Origin: Akkermansia muciniphila | GTDB taxonomy: Bacteria > Verrucomicrobiota > Verrucomicrobiia > Limisphaerales > SIBE01 | Assembly (NCBI GenBank): GCA_945861765.1 | Contig: CAMAWP010000014.1 | Coordinates: 1-50,806 of the forward strand | Reading direction: 5' to 3' | Length of the DNA: 50,806 nucleotides | Shown: positions 17,066 to 28,000 of the stretch, piece after piece | How the letters are laid out: each line of letters opens with the position of its first letter | How positions within the stretch are numbered: the first letter of the stretch is position 1 | Position numbers and translations under genes: made by a program | Notes under the pieces: model-generated | Database searches by the model: none | What the model was told of the DNA's origin: nothing | What the model saw: the letters and a program-made list of their open reading frames with translations, nothing else

Positions 17066-17263
17066 TTAAGCAGCCTTTTTCCGCAACACAGACATTTGGG
17101 TTTCCACGCGAGCGATATCGCGCCGTATGGTCCGGAGGCGTGCCGCCTTTTCCAACTGACTGCTGGCCTGCTGCAGCCTCAAGTTGAACAATTCCTGCCG
17201 CAAGTCCCGGTTCTTCGCGCTTAACTCGACAAGGGTTAAATCTCTAATCTCAGACATTTTCAT
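17066..17263 (-). CDS. rpmC: 50S ribosomal protein L29
   Basis: 65 residues, a two-helix hairpin at the tunnel exit. MKMSEIRDLTLVELSAKNRD, LRQELFNLRLQQASSQL and RLRTIRRDIARVETQMSVLR fit L29 along the full length. Two ATG codons (17263 and 17257) are possible starts; neither has a clear Shine-Dalgarno sequence. 9 nt after rplP. Confidence 0.96.
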   Translation of the reverse strand: MKMSEIRDLTLVELSAKNRDLRQELFNLRLQQASSQLEKAARLRTIRRDIARVETQMSVLRKKAA

Positions 17264-17272
17264 GATTCAATC

Positions 17273-17692
17273 TTATCCCAACTTATGCCGTGAAATAAAT
17301 TTGGTTTTGATTGGGAGTTTATCAGCCCCCAAGCGCATCGATTCGCGTGCCACCGCTTCAGGAACTCCGTCCACTTCAAACAATACGTTTGCCGGGCGTA
17401 TCACAGCCACCCAAGATTCCACCGGTCCTTTACCTTTACCCATTCGGGTTTCTAGCGGTTTCTTGGTGTAAGATTTGTCCGGAAAAATGCGAATCCAAAC
17501 CTTGCCACGACGTTTCATAAAACGAGTGATCGCGACTCGCGCAGCTTCGATCTGCTTGGTATCAAGCCAACATCGCTCCAGCGACTGCAATCCATATTCG
17601 CCAAACGCAACCGTCGCACCGCGAGAAGCAATCCCAGCGCGGTTACCGCGGTGCATTTTGCGGTACTTCACTCTTGCGGGCATCATTGGCAT
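17273..17692 (-). CDS. rplP: 50S ribosomal protein L16
   Basis: 139 residues, essential for A-site tRNA positioning. [60 protein letters not shown] and [20 protein letters not shown] are standard L16 motifs; the Arg in RMGKGKG that is hydroxylated in some species is present. 26 nt after rpsC. Confidence 0.98.
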   Translation of the reverse strand: MPMMPARVKYRKMHRGNRAGIASRGATVAFGEYGLQSLERCWLDTKQIEAARVAITRFMKRRGKVWIRIFPDKSYTKKPLETRMGKGKGPVESWVAVIRPANVLFEVDGVPEAVARESMRLGADKLPIKTKFISRHKLG

Positions 17693-17718
17693 ATTAAATT
17701 CCTAATTAACTAAAATGG

Positions 17719-18396
17719 TTAAACGCTCGCGGCAACCGCAGCGCTACTCGAAGCTACTCCGGGCTTTTCAGCTTTCATTTCCCCCTTGCAAATCCAACAC
17801 TTAATTCCCAATTTTCCGTAAAGTGTCCGGGCTTCCGCAAAGCCGTAATCAATATTGGCGCGCAACGTGTGCAACGGAACGCTGCCTTCATGATAAGATT
17901 CCACTCGCGCCAACTCGGCACCGCCAAGCCGACCCGCACAGCGAACCTTAATGCCTGCCGCTCCGAAATCCATGGCTGTTTGAACCGCTTTTTTCATCGC
18001 GCGACGGAAGGAAATCCGGCGCTCCAGTTGCAAAGCAATATTCTCGGCGACTAACTGCGCGTCGAGTTCCGGAGTTTTAACTTCCTGAATATCGACGTAA
18101 ATTTCTTTCCCTGTCATTTTGCTCAACTCCTCCTTGAGCTTGTCGATCTCAGCGCCTTTGCGGCCGATCACCACTCCAGGACGAGCTGTGAAGATCGTAA
18201 TGCGACAGCGGGTGGCAGCACGTTCGATCTGAATCTTTGGAACCGACGCTGATTCCAGCTTCTTTTTAAGGATGTCGCGAATCTTGCGATCCTCTGAAAG
18301 AAGTTTGCCGAACTCTTTCTTCTCGGCGTACCACTTCGACCGCCAATCCTTAGTGACGGCGATTCGAAAACCAATTGGATTTGTCTTCTGTCCCAT
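17719..18396 (-). CDS. rpsC: 30S ribosomal protein S3
   Basis: 225 residues. The N-terminus [20 protein letters not shown], the type II KH motif [20 protein letters not shown] and the C-terminal domain [20 protein letters not shown] with [20 protein letters not shown] are all present. S3 lines the mRNA entry tunnel and has helicase-related roles. The end is a short Ala/Ser-rich tail after the core. 7 nt after rplV. Confidence 0.98.
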   Translation of the reverse strand: MGQKTNPIGFRIAVTKDWRSKWYAEKKEFGKLLSEDRKIRDILKKKLESASVPKIQIERAATRCRITIFTARPGVVIGRKGAEIDKLKEELSKMTGKEIYVDIQEVKTPELDAQLVAENIALQLERRISFRRAMKKAVQTAMDFGAAGIKVRCAGRLGGAELARVESYHEGSVPLHTLRANIDYGFAEARTLYGKLGIKCWICKGEMKAEKPGVASSSAAVAASV

Positions 18397-18403
18397 AAGT
18401 CAA

Positions 18404-18736
18404 TTAGCTATCCGATAAAGTAATCATGATATGGCAACTTCGCTTTAAAATCGGTCCTGCCGAACCACGTGCCTTGGGCGTGAAACGCTTCAAAGTCGTC
18501 GCCGTCCCCGCTACCGCTTTTTTCACCCAGAGGTTTTCGACTTTCAGGTTGTTGTTATTTTCAGCATTCGCTATGGCCGACTTCAAGGTCTTGGCCACGA
18601 CCCGCGCCGATTTGCGCGGAACTACGGCCAACACAGCGGTTGCTTTCTCAGCAGACAGGCCTTGAATTTGGCGAACCATTTCGCGCATCTTCTGGGCTGA
18701 CATACGTATATTGCGGTTGGTAGCGTGAACTTCCAT
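18404..18736 (-). CDS. rplV: 50S ribosomal protein L22
   Basis: 110 residues, usual size. MEVHATNRNIRMSAQKMREM, ARVVAKTLKSAIANAENNNN and the tunnel-loop region LKRFTPKARGSAGPILKRSC identify L22, whose extended hairpin forms part of the exit tunnel near the macrolide site. 7 nt after rpsS. Confidence 0.98.
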   Translation of the reverse strand: MEVHATNRNIRMSAQKMREMVRQIQGLSAEKATAVLAVVPRKSARVVAKTLKSAIANAENNNNLKVENLWVKKAVAGTATTLKRFTPKARGSAGPILKRSCHIMITLSDS

Positions 18737-18743
18737 AAAGTAA

Positions 18744-19025
18744 CTATTTGGCTTCCGCTTTGGCGGTGTGAGCGCCGTGCTTCTTAAACGTGCGCGTCAG
18801 TGAAAACTCACCGAGTCTATGACCCACCATGTTCTCAGAGACAAAAACGGAATTGAAAATCTTCCCGTTGTGCACATTAAAAGTGTGCCCGACGAACTCC
18901 GGCGTGATCATCGATCGGCGTGACCAAGTCTTAATCGGTTTCTTTGAATTGGTAGCATTCAACTTGGCAATTTTTTCCATCAAGTATGGCTCTACAAATG
19001 GACCTTTTTTAATCGAGCGTCCCAT
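18744..19025 (-). CDS. rpsS: 30S ribosomal protein S19
   Basis: 93 residues. [40 protein letters not shown] and [20 protein letters not shown] are near-invariant S19 motifs. S19 forms the head of the 30S with S13. It starts 3 nt after rplB. Confidence 0.98.
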   Translation of the reverse strand: MGRSIKKGPFVEPYLMEKIAKLNATNSKKPIKTWSRRSMITPEFVGHTFNVHNGKIFNSVFVSENMVGHRLGEFSLTRTFKKHGAHTAKAEAK

Positions 19026-19028
19026 AAA

Positions 19029-19874
19029 CTATCTTTTCTTCATTGGCCGCCCGTCGCGACGAGCGACGATAAGACGGTCTGATTGTTTGTGTCGTTGGCG
19101 CGTCTTAAAACCTTTAGTAATAACACCCCATGGAGTTACGGGATGGCCACCTCCGGAAGTTTTCCCAGCGCCGCCACCCATTGGATGATCGACAGGATTC
19201 TTGGCTACCCCGCGGCTCAGCGGGCGAATTCCACGATGACGACCTCGCCCCGCTTTGCCTAAAACAACATTTTCATGTTCCGGATTTCCAACCTGGCCAA
19301 TCGTGGCAACACAAGTCTCATTAAATCTGCGGATCTCCCCCGATGGCAATCGTATCTGAGCGTAGCCTTCGTCGCGAGACATCACCACGGCTGACCCTCC
19401 AGCACTCCGAACTAGTTGTGCGCCCTTGCCAGGAACAAGCTCTAAGTTGTGGATTGGAATACCGATTGGAACATTTTTCAAAGGCAAGCAGTTGCCAATT
19501 TCTGGTGGAGCTACTGCGCCACTCATCAAGGTGCTACCGATCTTCAAACCGATTGGAGCGATAATATAACGCTTTTCCCCATCCACATACTCCAGTAGCG
19601 CCAAGCGAGCAGAACGAATAGGATCGTATTCTATCGCCACCACTTTGGCTTCAACTCCGCGTTTGTTACGTTTGAAATCAACCGTTCGAACCTTTTGCTT
19701 GTGGCCCTGCCCACGTCCGCGACTTGTCACGCGTCCATAGCAATTACGTCCTCCCGTCTTCTTCCGGGTGTACACCAAGGTCTTCTCCGGCTTGGTCTTT
19801 GTAATCTCATCGAACGACGCGATCGTGATGTAGCGCGTGGAGGGCGTCAGAGGTCGAAACGTTTTAACTGGCAT
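19029..19874 (-). CDS. rplB: 50S ribosomal protein L2
   Basis: 281 residues. MPVKTFRPLTPSTRYITIAS, KKTGGRNCYGRVTSRGRGQG, RRFNETCVATIGQVGNPEHE and the C-terminal PVDHPMGGGAGKTSGGGHPV identify L2, which supports the peptidyl-transferase centre. The position that is His in E. coli (PVDHPHGGG) is Met here, as I recall for Bacteroidetes and some related phyla. It lies 13 nt after rplW. Confidence 0.98.
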   Translation of the reverse strand: MPVKTFRPLTPSTRYITIASFDEITKTKPEKTLVYTRKKTGGRNCYGRVTSRGRGQGHKQKVRTVDFKRNKRGVEAKVVAIEYDPIRSARLALLEYVDGEKRYIIAPIGLKIGSTLMSGAVAPPEIGNCLPLKNVPIGIPIHNLELVPGKGAQLVRSAGGSAVVMSRDEGYAQIRLPSGEIRRFNETCVATIGQVGNPEHENVVLGKAGRGRHRGIRPLSRGVAKNPVDHPMGGGAGKTSGGGHPVTPWGVITKGFKTRQRHKQSDRLIVARRDGRPMKKR

Positions 19875-19887
19875 AGCGAGTATAAAA

Positions 19888-20169
19888 TTAGGTCAAATCG
19901 ATCTTGTCGGGCTTCTTCAGAGTCACAATGGCTTTTTTCCAATCAGGGGCTTTACCCGCTTGAGCCGTGCGCTGACGTCTGAACTTTCCACGCACATTCA
20001 GTGTGCGAACATCCAATACGGTAACCTTAAACAACTCCTCAACTGCCTGACGAATTTGAATCTTATTCGCGCGGCGATCAGCCACCAAGGTGTACTGATT
20101 AAACTTATCCTTTTGGATTGTCCCTTTTTCAGTGAGACGGACTGTCTTAATAACGACGAAATTGTTCAT
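19888..20169 (-). CDS. rplW: 50S ribosomal protein L23
   Basis: 93 residues from ATG at 20169 (MNNFVVIKTVRLTEKGTIQK); the frame reaches 20217 but that part lies inside rplD. YTLVADRRANKIQIRQAVEE, LFKVTVLDVRTLNVRGKFRR and GKAPDWKKAIVTLKKPDKID are the L23 signature. L23 at the tunnel exit docks trigger factor and SRP. 7 nt after rplD. Confidence 0.97.
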   Translation of the reverse strand: MNNFVVIKTVRLTEKGTIQKDKFNQYTLVADRRANKIQIRQAVEELFKVTVLDVRTLNVRGKFRRQRTAQAGKAPDWKKAIVTLKKPDKIDLT

Positions 20170-20176
20170 GGGGAGT

Positions 20177-20803
20177 TTAGTTCTGAATGAGACGCTGCTC
20201 GACCTTTTCAAAAGCACCCCGAATAAAAACCAATTTATCGAAGCGAAGAATTTGATAAGTGTTCAGAGCATCACTTGTCGTCAGCTCAACATTTTGGACG
20301 TTCCGAGACGCCAAAACCAAATTACGATCAACCCCAGGTGAAACAATCAAAGTCGTTGATTTTAACTCTAACGCTGACAAAACACCTAAGAATTCCTTGG
20401 TCTTTGACGAATTCAACTTCAGATCGTCCAAGATAACAACATCACCGGCTTTCAATCGCTCACTGAGCGCTTTGCGCAACGCCAATTGCTTAGTTGATTT
20501 TGAAACCTTTTTCGTAAAATCACGAGGCTTTGGGCCAAACACGACACCACCCCCACGCCACAATGGTGAAGCAAACGAACCCGCCCGGGCGCGACCCGTC
20601 CCCTTTTGGCGCCAAGGCTTCTTGCCAGTGCCTGCAACGTCCCCCATTGTCTTGGTGCAAGCAGTCCCGCTGCGCTGCGCTGCCCGATACGCTACCACGA
20701 CATCATGAACGGCCTGCGAACCCTTCCAGTTCTCGATGATCGGAAACTTGACGTCCAGTTCGCCCTGACTGTTCCCCCGAATATCCTTAATTGTTAGCTT
20801 CAT
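20177..20803 (-). CDS. rplD: 50S ribosomal protein L4
   Basis: 208 residues. The hallmark loop KKPWRQKGTGRARAGSFASP with WRGGGVVFGPKPRDF that reaches into the exit tunnel is at about residues 62-95. QALRKAL-type and ILRFDKLVFIRGAFEKVEQR ends match L4. In E. coli L4 also represses the S10 operon; no leader mimic was identified. 12 nt after rplC. Confidence 0.98.
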   Translation of the reverse strand: MKLTIKDIRGNSQGELDVKFPIIENWKGSQAVHDVVVAYRAAQRSGTACTKTMGDVAGTGKKPWRQKGTGRARAGSFASPLWRGGGVVFGPKPRDFTKKVSKSTKQLALRKALSERLKAGDVVILDDLKLNSSKTKEFLGVLSALELKSTTLIVSPGVDRNLVLASRNVQNVELTTSDALNTYQILRFDKLVFIRGAFEKVEQRLIQN

Positions 20804-20815
20804 CTGAGTCCCAAA

Positions 20816-21469
20816 TTATTTTTTCTGAGCTGGGGCTTTCTTCGGATTTTTCTTGGCTTCGCGAATGACCACGTAATCGCCTTTCGCACCAGGAACCGCG
20901 CCTTTAATCAATAGAATGTTATCAGCCTCGCGCACCTGAACGATCTCCAAATTCTGAACCGTTCGACGCACCTGCCCCATGTGTCCAGGCATCTTCATTC
21001 CCCGCATTACAGTTCCGGGAAACAAACGTTGCCCGATCGCTCCGGCTCGGCGATGAAAGCCTTTCGCTCCGTGGGTCATATCACCACCACGAAAATGATG
21101 GCGTTTCATGACACCTTCAAATCCACGGCCCTTCGTCACACCAATTGCATCCACAAAGTCGCCTTGAGCGAAAATGTTCACTCCGACAACATCTCCAGGT
21201 TTCACATCCAATGAAAAATCACGAAACTCCCGCAGCCGCTTCACGGGAGTAGAACTTTGCTTTTTAAAATGACCGAGCAAAGGCTTCGACAATCGGTGTT
21301 CCTTCTGATCGTCAAACCCGAGCTGTACAGCCTTGTAACCGTCGGTTTCTATTGTCTTGCACTGCACGACACGGTTGGGGCCGGCCAGCACTACGGTAAC
21401 AGGAATCAAGTTCCCCTTTAGGTCGTAAACCCTCGTCTGCCCAAGTTTTTTTCCAAGCAAGCCAATCAT
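20816..21469 (-). CDS. rplC: 50S ribosomal protein L3
   Basis: 217 residues. MIGLLGKKLGQTRVYDLKGN, VGVNIFAQGDFVDAIGVTKG, GFEGVMKRHHFRGGDMTHGA and GTVMRGMKMPGHMGQVRRTV are canonical L3 motifs; L3 is an assembly initiator beside the peptidyl-transferase centre. A Lys-rich tail follows the core. 4 nt after rpsJ. Confidence 0.98.
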   Translation of the reverse strand: MIGLLGKKLGQTRVYDLKGNLIPVTVVLAGPNRVVQCKTIETDGYKAVQLGFDDQKEHRLSKPLLGHFKKQSSTPVKRLREFRDFSLDVKPGDVVGVNIFAQGDFVDAIGVTKGRGFEGVMKRHHFRGGDMTHGAKGFHRRAGAIGQRLFPGTVMRGMKMPGHMGQVRRTVQNLEIVQVREADNILLIKGAVPGAKGDYVVIREAKKNPKKAPAQKK

Positions 21470-21473
21470 AAAT

Positions 21474-21782
21474 TCAAATCTTGATAGTGATATCCACCCC
21501 GGCAGGCAGATTGAGCTTCTTCAGTTCATCAACAGTTTTCGCCGTCGGATCAATGATATCCAGCAAGCGCTTGTGAGTGCGTTGCTCAAAAGTTTCATGC
21601 GATTTTTTGTCCGCATGCGGCGAACGCAACACCGTAAATCGTTCAATTCGAGTTGGCAGCGGAATAGGACCGGCGACTCGAGCGCCTGTGCGTTTGACGG
21701 TTTCCACGATATCGTGGGCAGACTGATCGATGACTCGATGGTCATAAGCCTTCAGGCGTATGCGTATGCGTTGTCCTGCCAT
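21474..21782 (-). CDS. rpsJ: 30S ribosomal protein S10 (NusE)
   Basis: 102 residues. [60 protein letters not shown] and the end [11 protein letters not shown] identify S10, a 30S head protein that also pairs with NusB in antitermination. It is the first gene of the S10 operon but lies only 38 nt after fusA, so the str and S10 operons appear fused. Confidence 0.98.
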   Translation of the reverse strand: MAGQRIRIRLKAYDHRVIDQSAHDIVETVKRTGARVAGPIPLPTRIERFTVLRSPHADKKSHETFEQRTHKRLLDIIDPTAKTVDELKKLNLPAGVDITIKI

Positions 21783-21820
21783 AAAAAAAGAACGGTTAAA
21801 TGTAAAAGGTTTACCTGTGT

Positions 21821-23998
21821 TCAGGCCCGCGCCGGCTTTGGCTTCGCAGAATCCAAAATCGTGGCCAAAATGCTATTGGGCACTTGCTCAAAGTGTGAAG
21901 GCTCCATCGAGTAGGACGCTCGGCCTTTCGATAACGAACGAATCGCTGTCGCATAACCAAACATCTCCGCGAGCGGTACTTCAGCGTAGAGATACGTCGC
22001 GTTATTCTTAGCCTCGATGCTTTGGATCTTCCCTCGGCGTCGATTCAAGTCCCCCAACAAATCACCTTGATATTCCTCGGGCGTCGTGACCTCCACTTTC
22101 ATGATCGGCTCAAGCAAAACCGGATTGGCTTTCTTCACCGCATCTTTCAGTGCGAAGATTCCAGCCATTTTGAACGCAAGTTCACTGGAATCCACTTCAT
22201 GGAACGAGCCATCGACAATTTCAACTTTCACATCGACCATCTGGTAATTGGCCAACACGCCGCCTTTGATGGCTTCTTCGACACCGTCGATAACCGGTGA
22301 AATAAATTCCTTCGGAATTGAACCACCGACGATTTTATTTAAAATTTCAATGCCTTTGCCGCGCCCATTTGGCTCAATCTTAACGCAGGCATGACCGTAC
22401 TGGCCGCGTCCACCAGATTGTCGAATGAACTTGCCTTCACCATCCGCAGCTCTCGTGATCGTTTCACGGTAAGCAATCTGAGGAGCACCCGAATTCGCTT
22501 CCACCTTAAATTCGCGGAACAAGCGGTCTCTAATAATCTCAAGGTGCAGCTCACCCATACCAGCAATGATGAGTTGGCCTGTCTCTTCGTTGGTAAAGCA
22601 ACGGAAGGTGGGGTCTTCTTCTGCCAAACGCTGCAAACCTTCGGACATTTTATCGCGATCCGCTTTAGTTTTTGGCTCAACTGCCATTGAAATAACCGGT
22701 TCAGGGAAAGTTGGAGGTTCCAAGGAAACAGGGAAATCTTCGTCGCAAAGAGTGTCACCCGTTGTAATATTTCTCAACCCGACCAAAGCAGCGATGTCAC
22801 CCGCAAATGTGGTTTGCACCTCGATCCGCTTATCTGCCTGAATCATCATCACGCGACTCACTCGGTCCCTCTTCTTTGTCCGCGGATTATATATCACGTC
22901 ACCCTTGCTAAGCTTCCCGCTATAGACGCGAAAGAACACGAGCTTACCTACGAAAGGATCTGTCCAAAGCTTGAATGCTAAAGAACAAAACTTCGCATTG
23001 TCGTCTGAGTGAACTTCGATCCGCGTATCGGGCTCCCCCGGTTCATGACCAACTGCTGGAGGGACGTCTAAGGGTGATGGAAGATAATCAACGACTGCAT
23101 CGACGAGAGGCTGAACACCTCGCTTCTTAAAAGCCGACCCGCAGAGAACCGGAACCAGCTCAATCTTGCACGTCAATCGCCGAATCGCCTGTTTCAAAAC
23201 GAGGGCATCAATTGGTTTCTCCTCGATGACCAATTCAGCGATTTCATCGTCTTTGTTCGCAACCGCATCAATCAATTCATCCAGAGCAAATTTGGCTCTC
23301 TCCTGGTCCGCTTCGGGAATATCTGTAACGGTGTAATTCAGGCCTACCTCATCAGCCACATCATAAATAATAGCCTTTTGATTTACCAAATCGATAACGC
23401 CCGTAAAATAATCTTCCTTTCCAATCGGAATATAAATTGGGTAGGCATAGGCTCCCAACTTCTTCCGCATCTCGGAAACAGCATTCTCAAAATTCGCTCC
23501 AGTGCGATCCATTTTGTTGACGAAGGCAATCCGTGGGACCTTGTATTTGGTGGCTTGCCGCCAAACGGTCTCAGATTGCGGCTGAACGCCCGCCACACCA
23601 CAGAACACAGCCACAGCACCATCTAACACGCGCATTGAACGCTCTACTTCAGCGGTAAAATCAACATGCCCAGGCGTATCGATGATGTTTATCCGATGAG
23701 GTATCCCGACAAATGTTTTCAGGATGCCATCTTCTTTCTGGGTCCAATAGCAAGTCGTGGCAGCGGAGGTGATCGTGATACCCCGCTCCCGCTCCTGGTC
23801 CATCCAGTCGGTGACCGTATTGCCGTCATCCACATCGCCCATTTTGTGGATGAGACCGGTATAAAACAAGATTCGCTCGGTGGTCGTGGTCTTCCCAGCA
23901 TCAATGTGCGCAGCAATTCCGATGTTCCGCGTACGGCTCATCTCATACTGACGATCCGGTGAATTCACCGATTTACCTTTGTCCATTACTGCTTCCAT
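21821..23998 (-). CDS. fusA: Elongation factor G
   Basis: 725 residues, a GTPase that drives translocation. G1 is [20 protein letters not shown], switch I ends [18 protein letters not shown] (a normal RGITI), G3 is [11 protein letters not shown]4 is [10 protein letters not shown]. The later domains IV and V show [20 protein letters not shown] and [20 protein letters not shown]. Start: ATG at 23998; an ATG four codons later has a better Shine-Dalgarno spacing (GGAAG). A hairpin with a U-run lies just upstream. tuf, usual next gene in many str operons, is elsewhere (36624-37814) and rpsJ follows instead. Confidence 0.98.
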   Translation of the reverse strand: MEAVMDKGKSVNSPDRQYEMSRTRNIGIAAHIDAGKTTTTERILFYTGLIHKMGDVDDGNTVTDWMDQERERGITITSAATTCYWTQKEDGILKTFVGIPHRINIIDTPGHVDFTAEVERSMRVLDGAVAVFCGVAGVQPQSETVWRQATKYKVPRIAFVNKMDRTGANFENAVSEMRKKLGAYAYPIYIPIGKEDYFTGVIDLVNQKAIIYDVADEVGLNYTVTDIPEADQERAKFALDELIDAVANKDDEIAELVIEEKPIDALVLKQAIRRLTCKIELVPVLCGSAFKKRGVQPLVDAVVDYLPSPLDVPPAVGHEPGEPDTRIEVHSDDNAKFCSLAFKLWTDPFVGKLVFFRVYSGKLSKGDVIYNPRTKKRDRVSRVMMIQADKRIEVQTTFAGDIAALVGLRNITTGDTLCDEDFPVSLEPPTFPEPVISMAVEPKTKADRDKMSEGLQRLAEEDPTFRCFTNEETGQLIIAGMGELHLEIIRDRLFREFKVEANSGAPQIAYRETITRAADGEGKFIRQSGGRGQYGHACVKIEPNGRGKGIEILNKIVGGSIPKEFISPVIDGVEEAIKGGVLANYQMVDVKVEIVDGSFHEVDSSELAFKMAGIFALKDAVKKANPVLLEPIMKVEVTTPEEYQGDLLGDLNRRRGKIQSIEAKNNATYLYAEVPLAEMFGYATAIRSLSKGRASYSMEPSHFEQVPNSILATILDSAKPKPARA

Positions 23999-24014
23999 CT
24001 ATATTTCAGGAGAA

Positions 24015-24048
24015 TAAAAATGCCCCGATTTGCTTCAGCCTTCGGGGC
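24015..24048 (-). terminator. Hairpin plus U-run between rpsG and fusA (attenuator candidate)
   Basis: On the minus strand GCCCCGA (24048-24042) pairs with TCGGGGC (24028-24022) across a 13-nt loop, followed by A and five T residues. It looks like an intrinsic terminator placed inside the str operon, 20 nt before fusA. Because fusA needs high expression, partial termination or an mRNA-processing role is more likely than a full stop. Confidence 0.65.
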
Positions 24049-24067
24049 GGTTCAAATTTTGAGCTAA

Positions 24068-24541
24068 CTACCAGCGGAAATGGGCGAACGCTTTATTCGC
24101 TTGCGCCATCTTATGCACCTCATCGCGCTTTCGAATGGCATTTCCCTGTCCTTGAAACGCATCCATGATCTCCGCTGCCAAGGCTTCCTTCATCGCTATA
24201 CCCTTGCGAGCATCGGCAAAATCAACTAGCCACCGCAATGCAAGCGCCAGCTGCCTATCCGAAGAAGCCTCCACAGGGACCTGGTAGGTCGCTCCGCCAA
24301 CGCGACGGGGCTTAACTTCCAATCGAGGCTTTGCGTTATCAACCGCACGCTGTAAAATTTCCAGCGGGTTAGAATTAGGGTTCTTCTCCGCAATTTGTTC
24401 AAAAGTCCCGTACACAATCCTTTGAGCTGTGCTTTTCTTTCCGGACTTCATGACCACATTGACTAACCGAGAAACCAATGTGCTGTGAAATTTAGCATCC
24501 TGAGGAACTTGTCTTCTGCTGGCTTGACGACGTCTCGACAT
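24068..24541 (-). CDS. rpsG: 30S ribosomal protein S7
   Basis: 157 residues. MSRRRQASRRQVPQDAKFHS, LVSRLVNVVMKSGKKSTAQR, NAKPRLEVKPRRVGGATYQV and EIMDAFQGQGNAIRKRDEVH identify S7, which organises the 30S head and touches the E-site tRNA. It ends near AHFRW. 9 nt after rpsL; 69 nt before fusA. Confidence 0.98.
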   Translation of the reverse strand: MSRRRQASRRQVPQDAKFHSTLVSRLVNVVMKSGKKSTAQRIVYGTFEQIAEKNPNSNPLEILQRAVDNAKPRLEVKPRRVGGATYQVPVEASSDRQLALALRWLVDFADARKGIAMKEALAAEIMDAFQGQGNAIRKRDEVHKMAQANKAFAHFRW

Positions 24542-24550
24542 AAATCAAAA

Positions 24551-24946
24551 TTACTTAGCAGCGGCCGGTTTGGCAGCCTTAGGTCGTTTAACCCCATATT
24601 TCGAACGGCTAACCCGGCGTTTCTCCACGCCCGCAGCATCCAAAGTCCCGCGCACGATATGGTATCGAACTCCCGGCAGATCTTTAACGCGTCCCCCACG
24701 GACCAACACGATCGAATGTTCCTGAAGGTTATGCCCCTCGTCGGGGATGTAAGCTATGATCTCATAACCATTCGTCAATCGCACTTTGGCTACTTTTCGC
24801 ATGGCCGAATTTGGTTTCTTCGGCGTACGAGTCATAACCTGAACACAAACACCCCGGCGAAAGGGCGCGTTTTCCAAGGCGGGTGACTTGGACTTATACT
24901 TCAGTTTGTTTCGCCCTTTACGGACGAGTTGATTAATTGTCGGCAT
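24551..24946 (-). CDS. rpsL: 30S ribosomal protein S12
   Basis: 131 residues. [60 protein letters not shown] and [20 protein letters not shown] are invariant decoding-centre segments. The lysines and KPNS and GGRVKDLPG loops where streptomycin-resistance mutations occur are wild type, suggesting sensitivity. The C-terminus has a short Lys/Ala tail. It is the first gene of the str operon behind its own promoter. Confidence 0.98.
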   Translation of the reverse strand: MPTINQLVRKGRNKLKYKSKSPALENAPFRRGVCVQVMTRTPKKPNSAMRKVAKVRLTNGYEIIAYIPDEGHNLQEHSIVLVRGGRVKDLPGVRYHIVRGTLDAAGVEKRRVSRSKYGVKRPKAAKPAAAK

Positions 24947-25010
24947 CGTAGCTATCCGATTTTTCGTGCTTCCATTCCAACTCCCAGACCTTCGGGGAAA
25001 TGGAGCGCGA

Positions 25011-25038
25011 ATATTAGCAAAGGAATCTTTGGTTGCAA
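25011..25038 (-). promoter_or_regulatory. Sigma-70-type promoter of the str operon
   Basis: On the minus strand a -35 TTGCAA (25038-25033) and a -10 TAATAT (25016-25011) are 16 nt apart. They lie in the 132-nt gap after rpoC, about 65 nt before the rpsL ATG. This gap is far larger than the 1-40 nt typical around it, consistent with a new transcription start. Confidence 0.65.
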
Positions 25039-25078
25039 CAAATATTTAAAGAATTCTTACTAATTTGTTTTAGGTTCT

Positions 25079-28000
25079 CTAACTCACCATCGGTTCATCG
25101 ACTAAGGCGTTCGATTCCTCCACCGGCAACTCTTCCACCAATGGTTTTAGTTGGACTTTCCGATGACGATTGAACCCGGTGCCGGCAGGAATGATATGTC
25201 CCATGATCACGTTTTCTTTGAACCCTCGCAAGTAATCGACTTTCCCCATGGTTGCGGCCTCAGTAAGGACTCGCGTCGTGTCCTGGAAAGAAGCAGCGCT
25301 GAGGAAGCTCTCTGTTTCAAGGGAGGCCTTCGTGATTCCCAACAACACTGGCTGGGCTTCAGCCGGTTTCCCACCCATTTTCTCCACACGCTGATTCTCG
25401 TTCTCGAAAACCAGCTTATCGATTTGTTCACCCCACAAGAATGTGCCATCGCCCGGTTCCGTGATACGGACTTTACGCAGCATCTGCCGAACAATGATCT
25501 CAATGTGCTTGTCGTTGATGGTGACGCCCTGCAAGCGATAGACTTCCTGGACTTCATTAACAAGGTGCTCTTGAAGCTCCTGCGGCCCGCAAACATCTAG
25601 GATCTCGTGCGGAACGACCGGTCCTTCGGTCAATTGCTGACCTTTGCGAACGAAGTCGCCTTTGAACACGATGACGTGCTTGCCTATCGGAATGAGGTGT
25701 TCCTCTTCAAGCCCGGTTTGAGTATCCTTAATCAGGATGGTACGCTTTCCACGCACACTCGGCCCGAAATCAACAATCCCATCGATCTTGGAAATCTCAG
25801 CGGCATCTTTCGGTCGGCGAGCCTCAAACAACTCAGCCACACGAGGCAGACCGCCTGTAATATCTTTCGTTTTGGATGTCTTGCGTGGTGTCTTCGCCAT
25901 GAGGGATCCCGCGACGATCTTATCGCCTTCGTTCACGACGATGTGAGCGCCTGAAGGAATTGGGTAATTCGCCGTTGGCTCTCCCTTGTCGTCCACAATG
26001 ATGATCTGCGGGTGCAAATCTTCTTTGTGCTCGATGATCACCTTGGCTTCTGATCCAGTTGTCTCATCGACCTCCTGCTTCATGGTGACACCTTCGATGA
26101 TGTCATGGAATTGGATTCGGCCCGCTCTCTCGGACAGGATCGGAACGTTGTAAGGATCCCACTCCACAAATGTGTCCCCACGCTTAACGGTCCCGCCTTT
26201 CGGAACAGAAATTACCGACCCGATAACCACGTTATGAACCTCCAATTCGCGGCCATCCTCGGCTAGAATCGAGATGGATCCGTTTTTATTTAAGACGATA
26301 TTATTGCCGTCTTCCAATTCCACCAAACGCAGATCGTTATAACGCACCAACCCGTCAAATTTAGCCTTGATTTGGGGCTGCTTAAACACCTGCGACGCAG
26401 TTCCACCGATGTGGAACGTACGCATTGTTAATTGCGTGCCCGGTTCACCGATCGATTGGGCGGCAATGATTCCGACGGCTTCGCCCAGTTTGACAAGATT
26501 GCCAGTTGCCAAATTGCGGCCATAGCAACCGATACAAATTCCTTGCTTGCTTTCACACGTGAGCACCGATCGAATCTTCACTTTTTCGATGCCAGACTTG
26601 TCGATGGACTTCGCTTTGACCTCATCAATTTCTTCGTTGGCCTTGACAATCTTTTTCGTTGGAGCGGTTGGATCAACTATGTCATCACAACTGAAACGCC
26701 CAACGAGGCGCTCACTCAATTTGACGACCTCGTCCTCACCTTCGTAAATCGCCTGTACCCAAATGCCATTGGTCGTTCCACAGTCATCTTCTCGGATGAT
26801 CACATCTTGCGCGACATCGACTAATTTGCGCGTCATGTAACCAGAGTCCGCTGTCTTGAGGGCAGTATCAGCCAGACCTTTCCGAGCTCCGTGCGTGGAG
26901 ATGAAGTATTCGAGCACCGTGAGGCCCTCGCGGAAGTTGGAGAGAATCGGCTTCTCGATGATGTCACCGGAAGGCTTGGCCATCAATCCGCGCACCCCTG
27001 CGAGTTGTCGCACCTGCTGACGATTGCCCCGCGCGCCTGAATCGACCATCAGCCAAACGGGGTTATACTCACGTTTGCCTTGATTATTCTCCAGCGTGCG
27101 CAGCATGACGTTAGCGATCTGGTCCGTGCAATGAGTCCAAATATCAATGACCTTGTTGTATCGCTCGCCTGGAGTGATGACTCCTTTGCGATATTGCTTT
27201 TCCACGTCGCTGATCTGCTTCTGCGCGGCTTCAATCTCCTGCGTCTTCTCCTTGGGAATGATCATGTCATCGATACCAATGGAGATACCTGCCCGCGTCG
27301 CTTCGTAGAAACCCAACTCCTTGAGTTTGTCTAGGGTCACCACGGTTTTCTCATGACCGCAGATCTTGTAGCAATTCCAGATCAGCTCCCCGATTTGAGG
27401 TTTGCCAATCACTTTATTCGGAAACCCGAGTTCAAGCGGCCAAATTTCGCTGAACATCACCCGGCCAACCGTAGTCTCAATTGTCCGCTTATCGGAATCG
27501 CCATACACGGTCTTGCGTCCGTAATCCGGATTAGCCATGCGAATCTTTTCGTGAGTTCTCACGGCGCCGTCATCATGCGCAAAGATGACTTCTCTCTTGG
27601 ATCCGAACAGCTTTAGCCTGCTCTCATGCGGAACACCCACGGTCCGTGGGTTGGCTGTTAGATAATAGCAGCCGAGAGTAATGTCCTGCGTGGGGGTCAT
27701 AATCGGCTTGCCGCTGGAAGGGCTGAAGATGTTGTTCGGAGCCATCATCAGCAAGCGCGCTTCCAGTTGGGCTTCGACTGAAAGCGGGACGTGGACAGCC
27801 ATTTGGTCTCCATCGAAGTCTGCGTTGTATGCAGTGCAAACCAGAGGATGAATCCGTATGGCTTCCCCTTCGATCAGCACCGGCTCGAATGCTTGAATGG
27901 AAAGCCTATGCAAGGTGGGGGCGCGGTTCAGAAGTACTGGGTGTCCTTTGGTGACCTCTTCCAAAATATCCCACACTTCAGGGGACTGGCGTTCAATCAT

